DNA from: Bacteroidota bacterium
GTDB lineage: Bacteria > Bacteroidota > Bacteroidia > B-17B0 > Aurantibacillaceae
Direction: 5' to 3'
Assembly: GCA_013816895.1 (NCBI GenBank)
Contig: JACDDR010000008.1
Coordinates: 1 to 41,069, forward strand
Length of the DNA: 41,069 nucleotides
Part shown: piece after piece, positions 25,414-33,266 of the stretch
How the letters are laid out: each line of letters opens with the position of its first letter
Position numbering within the stretch: position 1 is the first letter of the stretch
Made by a program: the position numbers and the translations under genes
Notes under the pieces: generated by a model
Seen by the model: only the letters and a program-made list of their open reading frames with translations
Told to the model about the DNA's origin: nothing
Database searches by the model: none

Positions 25414-26037
25414 TTACATGGCTTCACTCACCACTTCCTTTACATCATCGGGCAGCAACCTTTTTAAAAGCGCTTCAATACCGGCCTTTAAAGTCATGGT
25501 ACTACTTGGACAGCCGCTGCAGCTTCCGCGCATTTGCACGGTTACAACTCCGTCCTTTAATTCTTTGAAAGTTATTTGTCCGCCATCCGATTCAACTGCA
25601 GGACGAATGTATTGTTCAAGCACTTCAATAATTTTATTTTCCACTTCGTTCGAGGGAGACGTATGCTGCGTGTTTACCGTTACGGTTTCCTTGAACCCGG
25701 AATCCTTTGCTACTACCTTTTGCGGAAGCTTGTCAATAACCGATTTCCCTTTGTTTAAATACTCAGTGATAAACACACGCAACTCATCGCGAATCTCTTC
25801 CCACTCCACCAAATCATGTTTTGTAATGGTGATAAAATTAGAAGCAATAAAAACACTTTTCACAAACGGAAATTTAAAAAGCTCTTTCACAATAGGCGCA
25901 TCAGTGGCTTCTGATACTGATAAATAATCGGCCGAGGCCCCGCTTACGAGCAGCAATTTATTCGCCACAAATTTCATACTTGCGGGATTCGGTGTCTCCT
26001 CTGCGTAAATGATGTAAGGAATGTCCTGTAAATTCAT
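25414..26037 (-). CDS. NifU-like iron-sulfur scaffold protein (Nfu type)
   Basis: A 207-residue protein. The N-terminal Nfu_N domain (about 8-95) has the signature ETPNPASMKFVAN. The C-terminal NifU domain (about 130-205) carries the cluster-binding CSGCPSS with Cys173 and Cys176. Nfu proteins hold a Fe-S cluster at a dimer interface and deliver it to client enzymes. The divergent neighbour nadB is usually not a Fe-S protein, but NadA, its pathway partner, is. The mRNA would start with a long hairpin (see 26068-26159). Confidence 0.94.
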   Translation of the reverse strand: MNLQDIPYIIYAEETPNPASMKFVANKLLLVSGASADYLSVSEATDAPIVKELFKFPFVKSVFIASNFITITKHDLVEWEEIRDELRVFITEYLNKGKSVIDKLPQKVVAKDSGFKETVTVNTQHTSPSNEVENKIIEVLEQYIRPAVESDGGQITFKELKDGVVTVQMRGSCSGCPSSTMTLKAGIEALLKRLLPDDVKEVVSEAM

Positions 26038-26067
26038 ATAATAAACAAATGGTTTTTAAAGGTTATA

Positions 26068-26159
26068 TGGAATACCCATGGTATTTGTGTTCCCCCGCAC
26101 CGTTGAACAAATTTCACCTTTTCAGTTGTTGCGGGCGTTCCGGGAACATGAGTATTTCA
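26068..26159 (-). ncRNA. Candidate structured 5' leader or small RNA upstream of the nfu gene
   Basis: A 92-nt imperfect hairpin. The outer helix is 26068-26079 with 26148-26159 (one mismatch, one G-U). An asymmetric internal loop is followed by GTTCCC/GGGAAC (26089-26094 with 26142-26147), then CCGCA/TGCGG, then AACAA/TTGTT. The right arm can alternatively fold on itself (GTTCCCGGAAC), so two exclusive structures are possible. The segment is more GC-rich than its flanks. A minus-strand -7 box at 26172-26179 predicts transcription starting about 26165, just before the hairpin. It could be a riboswitch-like leader or an independent RNA. No known family recognised. Confidence 0.45.
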
Positions 26160-26171
26160 TAATTTCAACTA

Positions 26172-26179
26172 CAAAAATA
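26172..26179 (-). promoter_or_regulatory. -7 box for the nfu transcript
   Basis: On the minus strand TATTTTTG matches TAnnTTTG. It lies just upstream of the hairpin edge and is divergent from the nadB box 26 bp away. No obvious -33 TTTG. Confidence 0.5.
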
Positions 26180-26204
26180 CAAACTTAAAACTTCATATTT
26201 TGTT

Positions 26205-26212
26205 TACTTTTG
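26205..26212 (+). promoter_or_regulatory. -7 box for nadB
   Basis: TACTTTTG matches TAnnTTTG and ends 12 bp before the nadB ATG, so the leader would be only about 5-8 nt. Confidence 0.55.
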
Positions 26213-26224
26213 TATTATTCACAA

Positions 26225-27790
26225 ATGCGGATAAAAACCGATTTCCTTATTATTGGTTCTGGTATTGCCGGGCTGAGCTTTGCTTTAAAGGCCGCTGAAA
26301 AAGGAACGGTGATGCTCATCACCAAAAGTAACCAGGACGAAAGCAACACAAAATACGCGCAGGGAGGCATTGCCGCAGTATGGCACAGCAAAGACAGCAT
26401 TGAACAGCACGTTGCTGACACAATAAACGCCGGTGCGGGACTTTGCGATGAAAAGATTGTTAGAATGGTTGTGACCGAAGGAACCGATCGCGTAAAAGAA
26501 TTAATAGAACTGGGTACGCGCTTTGATAAAAATCCAAACGGCGAATACGATCTTGCTAAAGAAGGCGGTCACTCCGAAAACCGCATCCTGCATTATAAAG
26601 ATGTTACCGGCTATGAAATTGAACACGCGCTTTTAAAACAAATAGCCGCGCATAAGAATATTCAGGTATACGATCATTATTATTCCATCGACATCATTAC
26701 GCAACATCACCTGGGTGAAGTGGTAACCTCACAAACGCAGGGAATCACCTGCTTTGGAGCCTATGCATTGAATACGAAAAACGGGGTGATTGATACCGTG
26801 CTTGCCAAAATTACAGTGATGGCAACGGGAGGAGCAGGTCATGTTTACGCCACAACTACCAATCCTGTGATTGCCACAGGTGATGGAATTGCAATGGTTT
26901 ACAGGGCTAAGGGACATGTAAAGGATATGGAATTTGTACAGTTCCATCCTACTTCGCTTTATAATCCGGGTGAAAATCCAAGCTTTTTAATTACAGAAGC
27001 CATTCGTGGTTTTGGAGGCGTTTTAAAAACACTGGATGGGCGCGAATTCATGCATAAATACGATTCGCGCGGTTCTTTAGCACCACGCGACATTGTTGCG
27101 CGCGCAATTGACAATGAAATGAAAACACGCGGCGATGACTATGTGCTGCTGGATTGCAGGCATCTTGACCGTAAAGGATTTATTGAACATTTTCCGAATA
27201 TCTATAATAAATGCATGGGATTGGGCATTGATCCTTTTGTGAAGATGATACCGGTGATTCCCGCGCAGCATTATTTATGCGGAGGAATTATTGTGAATGA
27301 ATACGCACAATCTACCATTGATAATTTATATGCCATTGGAGAATGTGCCTGCACCGGGCTTCATGGCGCTAACCGCCTGGCGAGCAATTCACTTTTAGAG
27401 GCTGTTGTATTCGCGCACCGCGCTTACGAACACGCGATTTCCGTTTTACCAGAAAAGAAAATCAAAGAAAATATTCCGGATTGGAACGCCGAAGGAACCG
27501 AACAGACGGAGGAAATGATTCTCATCACTCAATCACAGAAAGAGGTTCAGCAGATCATGAGTAACTATGTGGGAATCGTTAGAAGCGAGCTCCGGTTAAA
27601 ACGCGCATTTGACAGGCTTGAAATTTTGTTCAATGAGAACGAAAGATTGTATGACGAAAAAGTGATCACGCGCAAATTATGCGAGTTAAGAAATCTTATC
27701 TGCATCGGTTACCTGGTGATTAAGCACGCCATGCGCCGCAAAGAAAGCGTGGGATTGCATTACATGGTAAATTATAAAAAGAAAATTTGA
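26225..27790 (+). CDS. nadB: L-aspartate oxidase
   Basis: A 521-residue flavoenzyme that oxidises L-aspartate to iminoaspartate, the first step of de novo NAD synthesis. The FAD-binding dinucleotide fold opens with DFLIIGSGIAGLSFAL, followed by SNTKYAQGGIAAVW, ATGGAGHVYATTTNP, SRGSLAPRDIVARAI (active-site Arg region) and GECACTGLHGANRLASNSLLEA, all typical of the NadB/succinate dehydrogenase family, then a helical C-terminal domain. The ATG at 26225 was chosen over a TTG five codons upstream because the latter lies in the promoter box. No nadA or nadC is in the window. Confidence 0.96.
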   Translation: MRIKTDFLIIGSGIAGLSFALKAAEKGTVMLITKSNQDESNTKYAQGGIAAVWHSKDSIEQHVADTINAGAGLCDEKIVRMVVTEGTDRVKELIELGTRFDKNPNGEYDLAKEGGHSENRILHYKDVTGYEIEHALLKQIAAHKNIQVYDHYYSIDIITQHHLGEVVTSQTQGITCFGAYALNTKNGVIDTVLAKITVMATGGAGHVYATTTNPVIATGDGIAMVYRAKGHVKDMEFVQFHPTSLYNPGENPSFLITEAIRGFGGVLKTLDGREFMHKYDSRGSLAPRDIVARAIDNEMKTRGDDYVLLDCRHLDRKGFIEHFPNIYNKCMGLGIDPFVKMIPVIPAQHYLCGGIIVNEYAQSTIDNLYAIGECACTGLHGANRLASNSLLEAVVFAHRAYEHAISVLPEKKIKENIPDWNAEGTEQTEEMILITQSQKEVQQIMSNYVGIVRSELRLKRAFDRLEILFNENERLYDEKVITRKLCELRNLICIGYLVIKHAMRRKESVGLHYMVNYKKKI

Positions 27791-27826
27791 TCCCCCTAAA
27801 CACCGCGTAACGTATTTTCACTTCCG

Positions 27827-28027
27827 CTATTTTCCTTTTCCTCTTCCGTGCCCACCACCATTGTTTCCGTTTCCAGGATTTGTGGATGCCGGATTGTGTG
27901 GATTATTTGAATTCTTGTACCAGCCTCTGTGCAAACCGTTATCTCTCTTAACAACAACACATGAAGAGGTTCCAAGCGTAACGCTCATTATTATACTAAG
28001 CGCGGCTACTATTTTTATTGTTTTCAT
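27827..28027 (-). CDS. Small glycine/asparagine-rich lipoprotein
   Basis: A 66-residue protein with a lipobox (GTSSC, Cys about 23) and a mature part VVVKRDNGLHRGWYKNSNNPHNPASTNPG followed by Gly/His/Lys-rich residues. Similar short Bacteroidota lipoproteins carry a GWYKN-NNPH motif and are sometimes misnamed quinol oxidase subunit 4. No oxidase role is supported by the sequence. It is last gene of the operon beginning with the AI-2E-type permease, 5 bp after the preceding gene. Confidence 0.75.
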   Translation of the reverse strand: MKTIKIVAALSIIMSVTLGTSSCVVVKRDNGLHRGWYKNSNNPHNPASTNPGNGNNGGGHGRGKGK

Positions 28028-28032
28028 ATTCT

Positions 28033-28524
28033 TTAGTTTGGTTGTTTGGTTTTCATCCGGCTTTTTAAAAACTGCCAGATCGCTTGATGTTGTTTTGTTT
28101 CGATAAAATGATTTACAAATTCAAGGGCAATGAAGCCTATTATAACGGGGAGCGCCCACCGAAGCCATTCAGGCGTATCATTCACAATTATTTTCTTACG
28201 ACCTGCGAGACCAAATAAATTATTTACTCCCCTTTTTTCAATAACATAATGTGAAAAAAGATGCGTTACAGATAATCCAATTATAAAACCGATTAAGTTT
28301 CCGATTGCCTGATTTACCAAAAACCATTTTATTTTTTTCGATGTAAATTTTCCTAGAAATGTTGTCGACTTTATTGGTTGATCCCAAATCGATTTCGCTT
28401 TATGATAAAACTCATCATTGCTTTCGCTTTCTTTCCTCCACTTTAAAAAAGCCTCCCGTTCTTCAGCGCTGTGCGCGCCCGAGAGGCTTTTTATTACAGA
28501 GGTGCATGCCTGTGTGTCTTGCAT
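28033..28524 (-). CDS. Membrane protein with FecR-N-like segment
   Basis: A 163-residue protein. Residues about 8-48 (IKSLSGAHSAEEREAFLKWRKESESNDEFYHKAKSIWD) resemble the cytoplasmic N-terminal segment of FecR-type anti-sigma factors. Instead of a FecR periplasmic domain there follow two predicted transmembrane segments (about 68-92 and 125-145) with a charged link. It could therefore be a membrane-anchored protein that binds an ECF sigma factor, but no sigma gene is adjacent. The resemblance is by eye only. It lies 8 bp after the outer-membrane barrel gene. Confidence 0.75.
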   Translation of the reverse strand: MQDTQACTSVIKSLSGAHSAEEREAFLKWRKESESNDEFYHKAKSIWDQPIKSTTFLGKFTSKKIKWFLVNQAIGNLIGFIIGLSVTHLFSHYVIEKRGVNNLFGLAGRKKIIVNDTPEWLRWALPVIIGFIALEFVNHFIETKQHQAIWQFLKSRMKTKQPN

Positions 28525-28532
28525 TTTAAAAA

Positions 28533-29192
28533 TTAAAATTTAAAGCTGAGGCCACCCGTTGCATAAGATATTCCATAACCCAATTCAGCAAATAATGCCA
28601 CGTTCTTCGTCAGATAAACGCGACCACCTGCGAATATAGAGAATGTTGGAAAAACGCTGCTTCCGGAATATACCTGGTAATTATCTGCGTAAGGATCAGG
28701 GTTGTTTGTCTCGTAACGATAGCTTTGGATCCTTAGACCCGCCATACCACCAAAATAGATCTCTCCCTTTTTAAAATTTAAAGCGTCAGGATGATAAGCA
28801 GCCCTGAAAGCAACCATAAAATTAGTCCAGTTGTTCCTGTAGTAATAGTAATTGTTGTAACCATGCTTATCCCAATAATAATTATACGTAGCGTTTGAAT
28901 TCTGATATCCTAAATACAAACCAATTCCTAAATAACCAGGCCCCAGCTTATTAGGAACGGCATGCTCATAGGAAAGACTGAATGCGGGACTAGTCCTGTA
29001 ATTGTAGCCATATCCCCGATATGCGGAATAATAATTATTGTACCCTAAACCAACACCCAGATTTATTATGTGTGAGTTTCCATCGAAACACTTTTCTCCG
29101 CCTCCGGAGTCGTTATTATTCTGCGCGTCTGCTATCGAAAAGCTGCAAACCAAAGCCATTACCATCAGGGTTTTTTTTATAAAATAGTTCAT
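28533..29192 (-). CDS. Outer-membrane beta-barrel protein
   Basis: A 219-residue protein with a signal peptide (about 1-23, IADAQ) and an eight-stranded-barrel pattern: alternating strands very rich in Tyr and Asn (GLGYNNYYSAYRGYGYNYR), ending in a short aromatic terminal strand (LSFKF). The start was chosen at MNYFIKK because it gives a standard signal peptide; an upstream in-frame codon at 29225 would only add a charged tail. Role unknown. It is co-transcribed with dps 84 bp upstream and a FecR-N-like gene downstream. Confidence 0.8.
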   Translation of the reverse strand: MNYFIKKTLMVMALVCSFSIADAQNNNDSGGGEKCFDGNSHIINLGVGLGYNNYYSAYRGYGYNYRTSPAFSLSYEHAVPNKLGPGYLGIGLYLGYQNSNATYNYYWDKHGYNNYYYYRNNWTNFMVAFRAAYHPDALNFKKGEIYFGGMAGLRIQSYRYETNNPDPYADNYQVYSGSSVFPTFSIFAGGRVYLTKNVALFAELGYGISYATGGLSFKF

Positions 29193-29276
29193 GTTTTTTG
29201 AGTTTAATTTATTCTTCAGATACACTGTTGCCTGCTCTTCAGTTTTGCTGTTGCCCTTTTATTCTGAATTTGTGAA

Positions 29277-29750
29277 TTAATTTAAATATCTTCTTAACGT
29301 CCATGCAATGGTTTCATGTTCCATCATCAATCCGGTAAGAAAATCTGAAGTCCCCACGTCGTTGTGTTTGTTGCTGCAATCCGCAACAGAACCTCGTAGC
29401 CACATAATGATAGTTTCGTGATCCGTTAAAAGTTCATGGATCATTTCCTTTGACGTTGGATACTTTCCGGGATGTTCTTTGATCGCGGATAATTTTCCGA
29501 ACTCCTGCATCGTACCAATAGCTTTACTTCCTAATTTACTTATGCGTTCGGCAACTTCATCAATCGATTCTTCAAGTTCTTTATACTGACCTTCAAATAA
29601 CTTGTGAAGTTCCATAAAACTTTCGCCGCCAACATTCCAGTGAAACTTTCTTGTTTTGGTATAAAGCACTACTTCGTTAGCGAGTATAACAGAAAGTAAA
29701 AGGGTAACATCCTGCAATTGCTTTTTGGAAATTCCGATGTTTGGTTTCAT
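29277..29750 (-). CDS. dps: Dps family ferritin-like protein
   Basis: A 157-residue four-helix protein. Dps forms a 12-subunit shell that oxidises and stores iron and protects DNA from peroxide during starvation. The ferroxidase residues are visible: His37 in KFHWNV, His49 twelve residues later, Asp64 and Glu68 in IDEVAERI. Residue 53 is Glu where E. coli Dps has Asp. It lacks a long Lys-rich N-terminal tail, so direct DNA binding is uncertain. It starts 1 bp after the permease stop, so translation is coupled. It is part of a unit driven by the shared promoter at 30871-30933. Confidence 0.96.
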   Translation of the reverse strand: MKPNIGISKKQLQDVTLLLSVILANEVVLYTKTRKFHWNVGGESFMELHKLFEGQYKELEESIDEVAERISKLGSKAIGTMQEFGKLSAIKEHPGKYPTSKEMIHELLTDHETIIMWLRGSVADCSNKHNDVGTSDFLTGLMMEHETIAWTLRRYLN

Positions 29751-29751
29751 T

Positions 29752-30852
29752 TTAATTAATTTTAGGTTTGTTTATTTTTAATTTGAATAAAGCGATAACA
29801 GGCATAGTGTCGCCCAATAAAAATCCCCATGGTTTAAGAGCTTCAATATGATCAAAAATCACCTTCAATATCGCTGTAAGAGGTATGGAAAGAAACATGC
29901 CAGGCACACCCCACAGAGCGCCACCCGCCAGAACAACAATAACGGAAATAAGCGCGTTTACTTTAACCTTTGAAGCAACTATTTTGGGCACCACGTAATG
30001 ATTGTCGATAAATTGAATAACGACGTAAACAACAAACACCATCAGGGCATACGAGGAGGAGGATTTGGTTACAAATGCCACTATCATTGGTAAGGCTACT
30101 GCAATAATTCCGCCGATGTAGGGGATAACATTTACCAGGGCGCCAATAATACCCAGCACAATGGCGTAATCAATTCCAATAATCAGCAGACCAATTGAAT
30201 TAAGCGTTGCAATAATCGCTGCTTCTATTAATAAAGCTACCAGATATTTTCTTACAATTATCTTTGTTGAATTCAGCACTTCATTTACTTCCTTTTTATT
30301 ATTCTCGCCAAAAAGCCTGCGGATAAAATCAAGAAGTAAAGGCTGGTAAAACAGAAGCATAAAAACATAAACCGGTATAAGAACCAGCACAATCATCATT
30401 CCTCCAACGGTAGTAAGCGTGGCGCCTATAGAAGACCGGCTGCCTTCCATAATCGCAATTTTTGTATCCGCTACATACAAATTAATTTTCTGAGCACTGA
30501 TATTAAAATAACCCGATGCCCACACCACCGAACTATTTAATGTTTCGTAAAATTTATCTACCAGTTTAGGAAACGAGTCGCTTAATGAACTGAGTTCTGA
30601 AGCTAGTACAATCACAAACAAGATGGTTACAAATGATACTAAAGATATTGCAGTAGCTATTGCCAGAACCCTGTTCATCTTCTTTTTTACCAGAAAATCA
30701 ACCATGGGGCTTAACACAATTGCGATGATAGTAGAATAGATGATTGGGAGAATAATCCGTTTAGTGAGAAAAAGCATGCTTATAAAAGCAAACAGTCCTA
30801 TAAACACTAGGGATGCTTTGGCGTAAAAAGGGATTTTTGTAGGGGTAGTCAT
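29752..30852 (-). CDS. AI-2E family transporter (UPF0118/PerM type)
   Basis: A 366-residue inner-membrane protein with about eight hydrophobic segments. The order is typical: two N-terminal segments (about 12-50), a third (about 63-85), a soluble insertion (about 90-150), then a C-terminal block with LGIIGALVNVIPYIGGIIA and VVIQFIDNHYVVPKI, signatures of this family. Members export diverse small solutes, and some act in sodium/proton or osmotic tolerance; AI-2 transport is not implied. It is first gene of a five-gene unit with dps and two envelope genes. Confidence 0.93.
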   Translation of the reverse strand: MTTPTKIPFYAKASLVFIGLFAFISMLFLTKRIILPIIYSTIIAIVLSPMVDFLVKKKMNRVLAIATAISLVSFVTILFVIVLASELSSLSDSFPKLVDKFYETLNSSVVWASGYFNISAQKINLYVADTKIAIMEGSRSSIGATLTTVGGMMIVLVLIPVYVFMLLFYQPLLLDFIRRLFGENNKKEVNEVLNSTKIIVRKYLVALLIEAAIIATLNSIGLLIIGIDYAIVLGIIGALVNVIPYIGGIIAVALPMIVAFVTKSSSSYALMVFVVYVVIQFIDNHYVVPKIVASKVKVNALISVIVVLAGGALWGVPGMFLSIPLTAILKVIFDHIEALKPWGFLLGDTMPVIALFKLKINKPKIN

Positions 30853-30870
30853 TAGTTAGTTTTATCACTG

Positions 30871-30933
30871 CAAAGATGAACATGCAGGCGCGTTTAGAGT
30901 TACAAAAAACGAAGAGTGTTTTACATTATTCAC
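30871..30933 (-). promoter_or_regulatory. Shared promoter architecture, copy d (AI-2E/dps unit)
   Basis: On the minus strand: distal box GTGAATAATGTAAA (30920-30933), proximal GTAAC box (30899-30905, 21-bp repeat spacing), a 20-bp spacer and CATCTTTG (30871-30878). The permease ATG follows 18 bp later. This copy lacks the full inverted repeat after the -7 box; only a TTTTATCAC-like half remains on the plus strand. The rest of the 359-bp gap (30934-31110) shows a small AGCGA/TCGCT hairpin at 31068-31081 but nothing I can name. Confidence 0.75.
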
Positions 30934-31110
30934 TTATTTAACCCAAAACAAACTTCAAGAACTCAAAGTTTGCGAGGTAACAATCTGTAAGATTTCAGCC
31001 CATTTTCAAGGGTAAGAAAATCTAACAAATTTTACCCCCGGGCTTAACCGTAAAAGCCAGATAGTTCAGCGATAAGTCGCTTTCTATTGCCTAAGTGCAG
31101 TTAAACCAAA

Positions 31111-31142
31111 AAGGGAAAACAGCTTTAAAGCCATTCTCCCTT
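31111..31142 (-). terminator. Intrinsic terminator of the barrel/YtxH unit
   Basis: On the minus strand AAGGGA pairs with TCCCTT, with an inner palindrome GCTTTAAAGC, followed by TTTTTGG. It is about 70 bp after the stop at 31212. Confidence 0.7.
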
Positions 31143-31211
31143 AATCTACCCCCCAGTAGTATCTTATTTCCTTTTTGTTGTTTCTTCCAAATCGTGAGAA
31201 CTTACAACTAT

Positions 31212-31574
31212 TTAAACTTTATTTAATAATTGGCTTATCGTAGATATTATTTTTGAAGAATTGTTGTTGATGTATGAGCCCGCAACATTTTCAACCAACA
31301 GAGAACTTAAAAAACCTTTGATACCACTTCGCTTACCTAAAACTGTATCGATAAGTAAGTTGGCCCCCAACTTAAGGCCCACTGTTGCCAAATCAGTTTT
31401 AACTTCATTGTCCGTGGCTAGTTTGTGCAACGAGTCTTTCACCATCGATAGAGGACTAAGCGTATTTACAAATTCCTTAATGGCTACTTTAAGTTCTTCC
31501 TCCTGGATAAACTTTTTTGCTTTCAGCTGCTTTATCCTGAGGGCTAATTGCGTATGATTTGAAACATTTTCCAT
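31212..31574 (-). CDS. Hypothetical protein in the YtxH/holin unit
   Basis: A 120-residue protein without a signal peptide. It is mostly helical: a Lys/Glu-rich N-terminal half (IKQLKAKKFIQEEELKVAIKEF), then LGANLLIDTVLGKRSGIKGFL, which is weakly amphipathic. I do not recognise a family. It follows the holin-like gene by 22 bp and is the last gene before a terminator. In Bacteroidota, similar short proteins accompany YtxH and holin-like genes, so a shared envelope-stress role is likely but unproven. Confidence 0.75.
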   Translation of the reverse strand: MENVSNHTQLALRIKQLKAKKFIQEEELKVAIKEFVNTLSPLSMVKDSLHKLATDNEVKTDLATVGLKLGANLLIDTVLGKRSGIKGFLSSLLVENVAGSYINNNSSKIISTISQLLNKV

Positions 31575-31596
31575 TTCAGAAACTGGTTTTTACAAC

Positions 31597-31971
31597 TTAA
31601 TTAATTTCGGCAATAACAACCGGCATTTGATCAGTACTGAGCAACTTTTCTATGATCTTATTACGAAGCGGTATTTCCACCAGTTTTTTTCTTCCAATAA
31701 TCAGAACAAGAACCAGGATAAAATAGAACCCTGCCACTATGCCAAAGCCCGAGTAGGCATCTCCAAGTTTGGCCGACATGTAAAAACCCGCGCCAATGCT
31801 TAAAAACAGGACGAGTAAAATTCCGGTTATGGCAATAAGAAGTCCGCTCACAAAACCTGCTCCTACTGAAGAGGACTGATTTACAATCTGGAATTTGATC
31901 AATTCACAATTTGTGTTCACGTAATTTTTTAAATTATTCGTTAGCAGTTCTATTTTCTCTTGTTCGGGCAT
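31597..31971 (-). CDS. Phage-holin-superfamily (DUF1469-like) membrane protein
   Basis: A 124-residue protein. An N-terminal amphipathic helix (about 5-35) is followed by two close hydrophobic hairpin segments (about 37-62 and 73-93) and a charged C-terminal tail beginning GRKKLVEIPLRNKIIEKLL. This layout fits the Holin_3_6/DUF1469 family, which in bacteria is mostly chromosomal and linked to stress operons rather than phage lysis. No lysis gene is nearby. It is co-transcribed with YtxH upstream (31-bp gap). Confidence 0.8.
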   Translation of the reverse strand: MPEQEKIELLTNNLKNYVNTNCELIKFQIVNQSSSVGAGFVSGLLIAITGILLVLFLSIGAGFYMSAKLGDAYSGFGIVAGFYFILVLVLIIGRKKLVEIPLRNKIIEKLLSTDQMPVVIAEIN

Positions 31972-32002
31972 GATAGTATGATTTAAATTAATTTTTTCGT
32001 CT

Positions 32003-32287
32003 TTAGCCGGAATGTTTTAAATCCCCTGTCTTTTGCTTGATGTTATTCAGACCTTCGTTTACTTTTTCAACAGTAAGTTTTTCGAGTTCTTCAGCTTTAG
32101 TGCGTAAAGCGGCAATTTCATCGTATATCTTTTTCTTCAGGTCTTCTGTAAGGTCTTTTGCTCCACCAGCCAGTTTGCTGCGGGTAACGCTCCCTTTATC
32201 TGGGGCAAATAAAACACCTAATGCAGCTCCTACTAAAGCGCCCAGTACCAGTGCGCCAATTACTTTTGTGTTGTTTGAATTTTCCAT
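32003..32287 (-). CDS. YtxH domain-containing protein
   Basis: A 94-residue protein with the YtxH signature: one glycine/alanine-rich membrane segment (VIGALVLGALVGAALGVLFAPDKG, about 9-32) followed by a long charged helix (about 35-90, DLTEDLKKKIYDEI and ELEKLTVEKVNEGL). YtxH proteins are induced by general, salt or heat stress in Firmicutes and are common in Bacteroidota. Molecular role unknown. It sits between a 51-residue membrane protein and a holin-like protein. Confidence 0.92.
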   Translation of the reverse strand: MENSNNTKVIGALVLGALVGAALGVLFAPDKGSVTRSKLAGGAKDLTEDLKKKIYDEIAALRTKAEELEKLTVEKVNEGLNNIKQKTGDLKHSG

Positions 32288-32306
32288 GTTTTGTTTTATT
32301 ATTAAA

Positions 32307-32462
32307 TTAAATTGGTTTTTTGCCGCTGATAATTCTTAGCAATACGGCAACAATCGCAATCACAAGAAGAATGTGTATAACGCTTCCTGCACTGTATGCA
32401 AAAAAACCTGCTGCCCAAACGATAACTAAAATTACCGCGATTATATATAATAGATTTCCCAT
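32307..32462 (-). CDS. Small membrane protein, lmo0937 family
   Basis: A 51-residue protein read directly from the sequence: MGNLLYIIAVILVIVWAAGF, then AYSAGSVIHILLVIAIVAVL and a positively charged tail RIISGKKPI. Two transmembrane helices with a short glycine/serine turn match the lmo0937-type family of stress-associated small membrane proteins. The function is unknown. It lies 59 bp after the barrel gene and 19 bp before YtxH. Confidence 0.88.
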   Translation of the reverse strand: MGNLLYIIAVILVIVWAAGFFAYSAGSVIHILLVIAIVAVLLRIISGKKPI

Positions 32463-32521
32463 TGGTTTAAGTTTTTATTTGTTATTTATTTTTTGATTTT
32501 TAAATAGTAATTAGTCAACCG

Positions 32522-33166
32522 TTATCGGTAAAACCTGTAACCTACCGTTGCCTGGTACCACATATTTTTATAACGTGGCGTCGTTGATGTTCCGTTTCCA
32601 TTGTTATTCTGAATATCCCATCCTGCTCTTCCGCTTAGTACGATATGCTTCATGGTGATATCTAGTCCGCCCGTTACACAAAGTGTGTTTTTTCGAAGGT
32701 TCTCGTTTTGAAATTGTGTTTCCTGTGCGCTGCTTGCATCGGAATTAACGAACGTATCCTTTTGTTTTGTGAGGTATGAATATTGCGGGCCTGCAAGTAT
32801 TGTAAAAAATTCACTAGCCTTTAAAGCAAATAATACTGGCACATCAATATAGGTTGTTGTACGTGTGAACGCGTATGGACTGCCTAAAAATGTTCCTGTT
32901 GCCTGGAATCCTTTTTGTGAATACAATATTTCAGGTTGCAGACCAAGAAATTTTCCAATAGGGATTGATAAAAAAGCACCTCCGGCAAAACCAACTTTTG
33001 GATCTGCCTTAAAATCCTGGCTTTGCGAATCATAAACATTAGAGTAGTTTGCGCCCGCCTTTATTCCGAATAAAAACCGGTTGCGTAAATCTGTCGTGTT
33101 ATCCTGTGCCAAGGCTGTATTGGCCAGGGCTGTTATTGAGGTAAATAATAATATGATCTTTTTCAT
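32522..33166 (-). CDS. Porin-like outer-membrane beta-barrel protein
   Basis: A 214-residue protein with a signal peptide (about 1-20, NTALAQ) and an outer-membrane barrel of the OMP_b-brl_2 type: FLFGIKAGANYSNVYDSQ, then KVGFAGGAFLSIPIGKFLGLQPEILYSQKGF, with an aromatic C-terminal strand (ATVGYRFYR). The ATG at 33166 was chosen because an upstream GTG at 33199 lies inside the promoter. It is first gene of a five-gene stress-like unit. Confidence 0.9.
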   Translation of the reverse strand: MKKIILLFTSITALANTALAQDNTTDLRNRFLFGIKAGANYSNVYDSQSQDFKADPKVGFAGGAFLSIPIGKFLGLQPEILYSQKGFQATGTFLGSPYAFTRTTTYIDVPVLFALKASEFFTILAGPQYSYLTKQKDTFVNSDASSAQETQFQNENLRKNTLCVTGGLDITMKHIVLSGRAGWDIQNNNGNGTSTTPRYKNMWYQATVGYRFYR

Positions 33167-33183
33167 TTTCTTCTTTTTTAATG

Positions 33184-33266
33184 GTGAATTCATTTTCACA
33201 TCACAAAGGTGCTTTACTAAAAGCGGCTCGAGTTACATAGCAAGCCCTATAGTTTGCATTATTCAC
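33184..33266 (-). promoter_or_regulatory. Shared promoter architecture, copy a (barrel/YtxH unit)
   Basis: On the minus strand: distal box GTGAATAATGCAAA (33253-33266), proximal CTATGTAAC (about 33232-33240, 21-bp repeat spacing), a 20-bp spacer, CACCTTTG (33204-33211), then an inverted repeat GTGAAAATGAATTCAC (33184-33199). The barrel ATG is 18 bp beyond. The remaining 33267-33440 holds no gene I can support. Confidence 0.8.

Noticed and set aside
26068..26159. Signal recognition particle RNA or TPP riboswitch
   Set aside because: The apical GGAA-type SRP motif and the TPP CTGAGA core are both missing.
27827..28027. Quinol oxidase subunit 4
   Set aside because: This name circulates for similar small proteins, but the sequence is a lipoprotein with a Gly/Asn-rich tail and no membrane helices of an oxidase subunit.
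31597..31971. Phage remnant suggested by the holin-like protein
   Set aside because: No endolysin, integrase or structural genes are nearby, and the family is commonly chromosomal beside YtxH genes.
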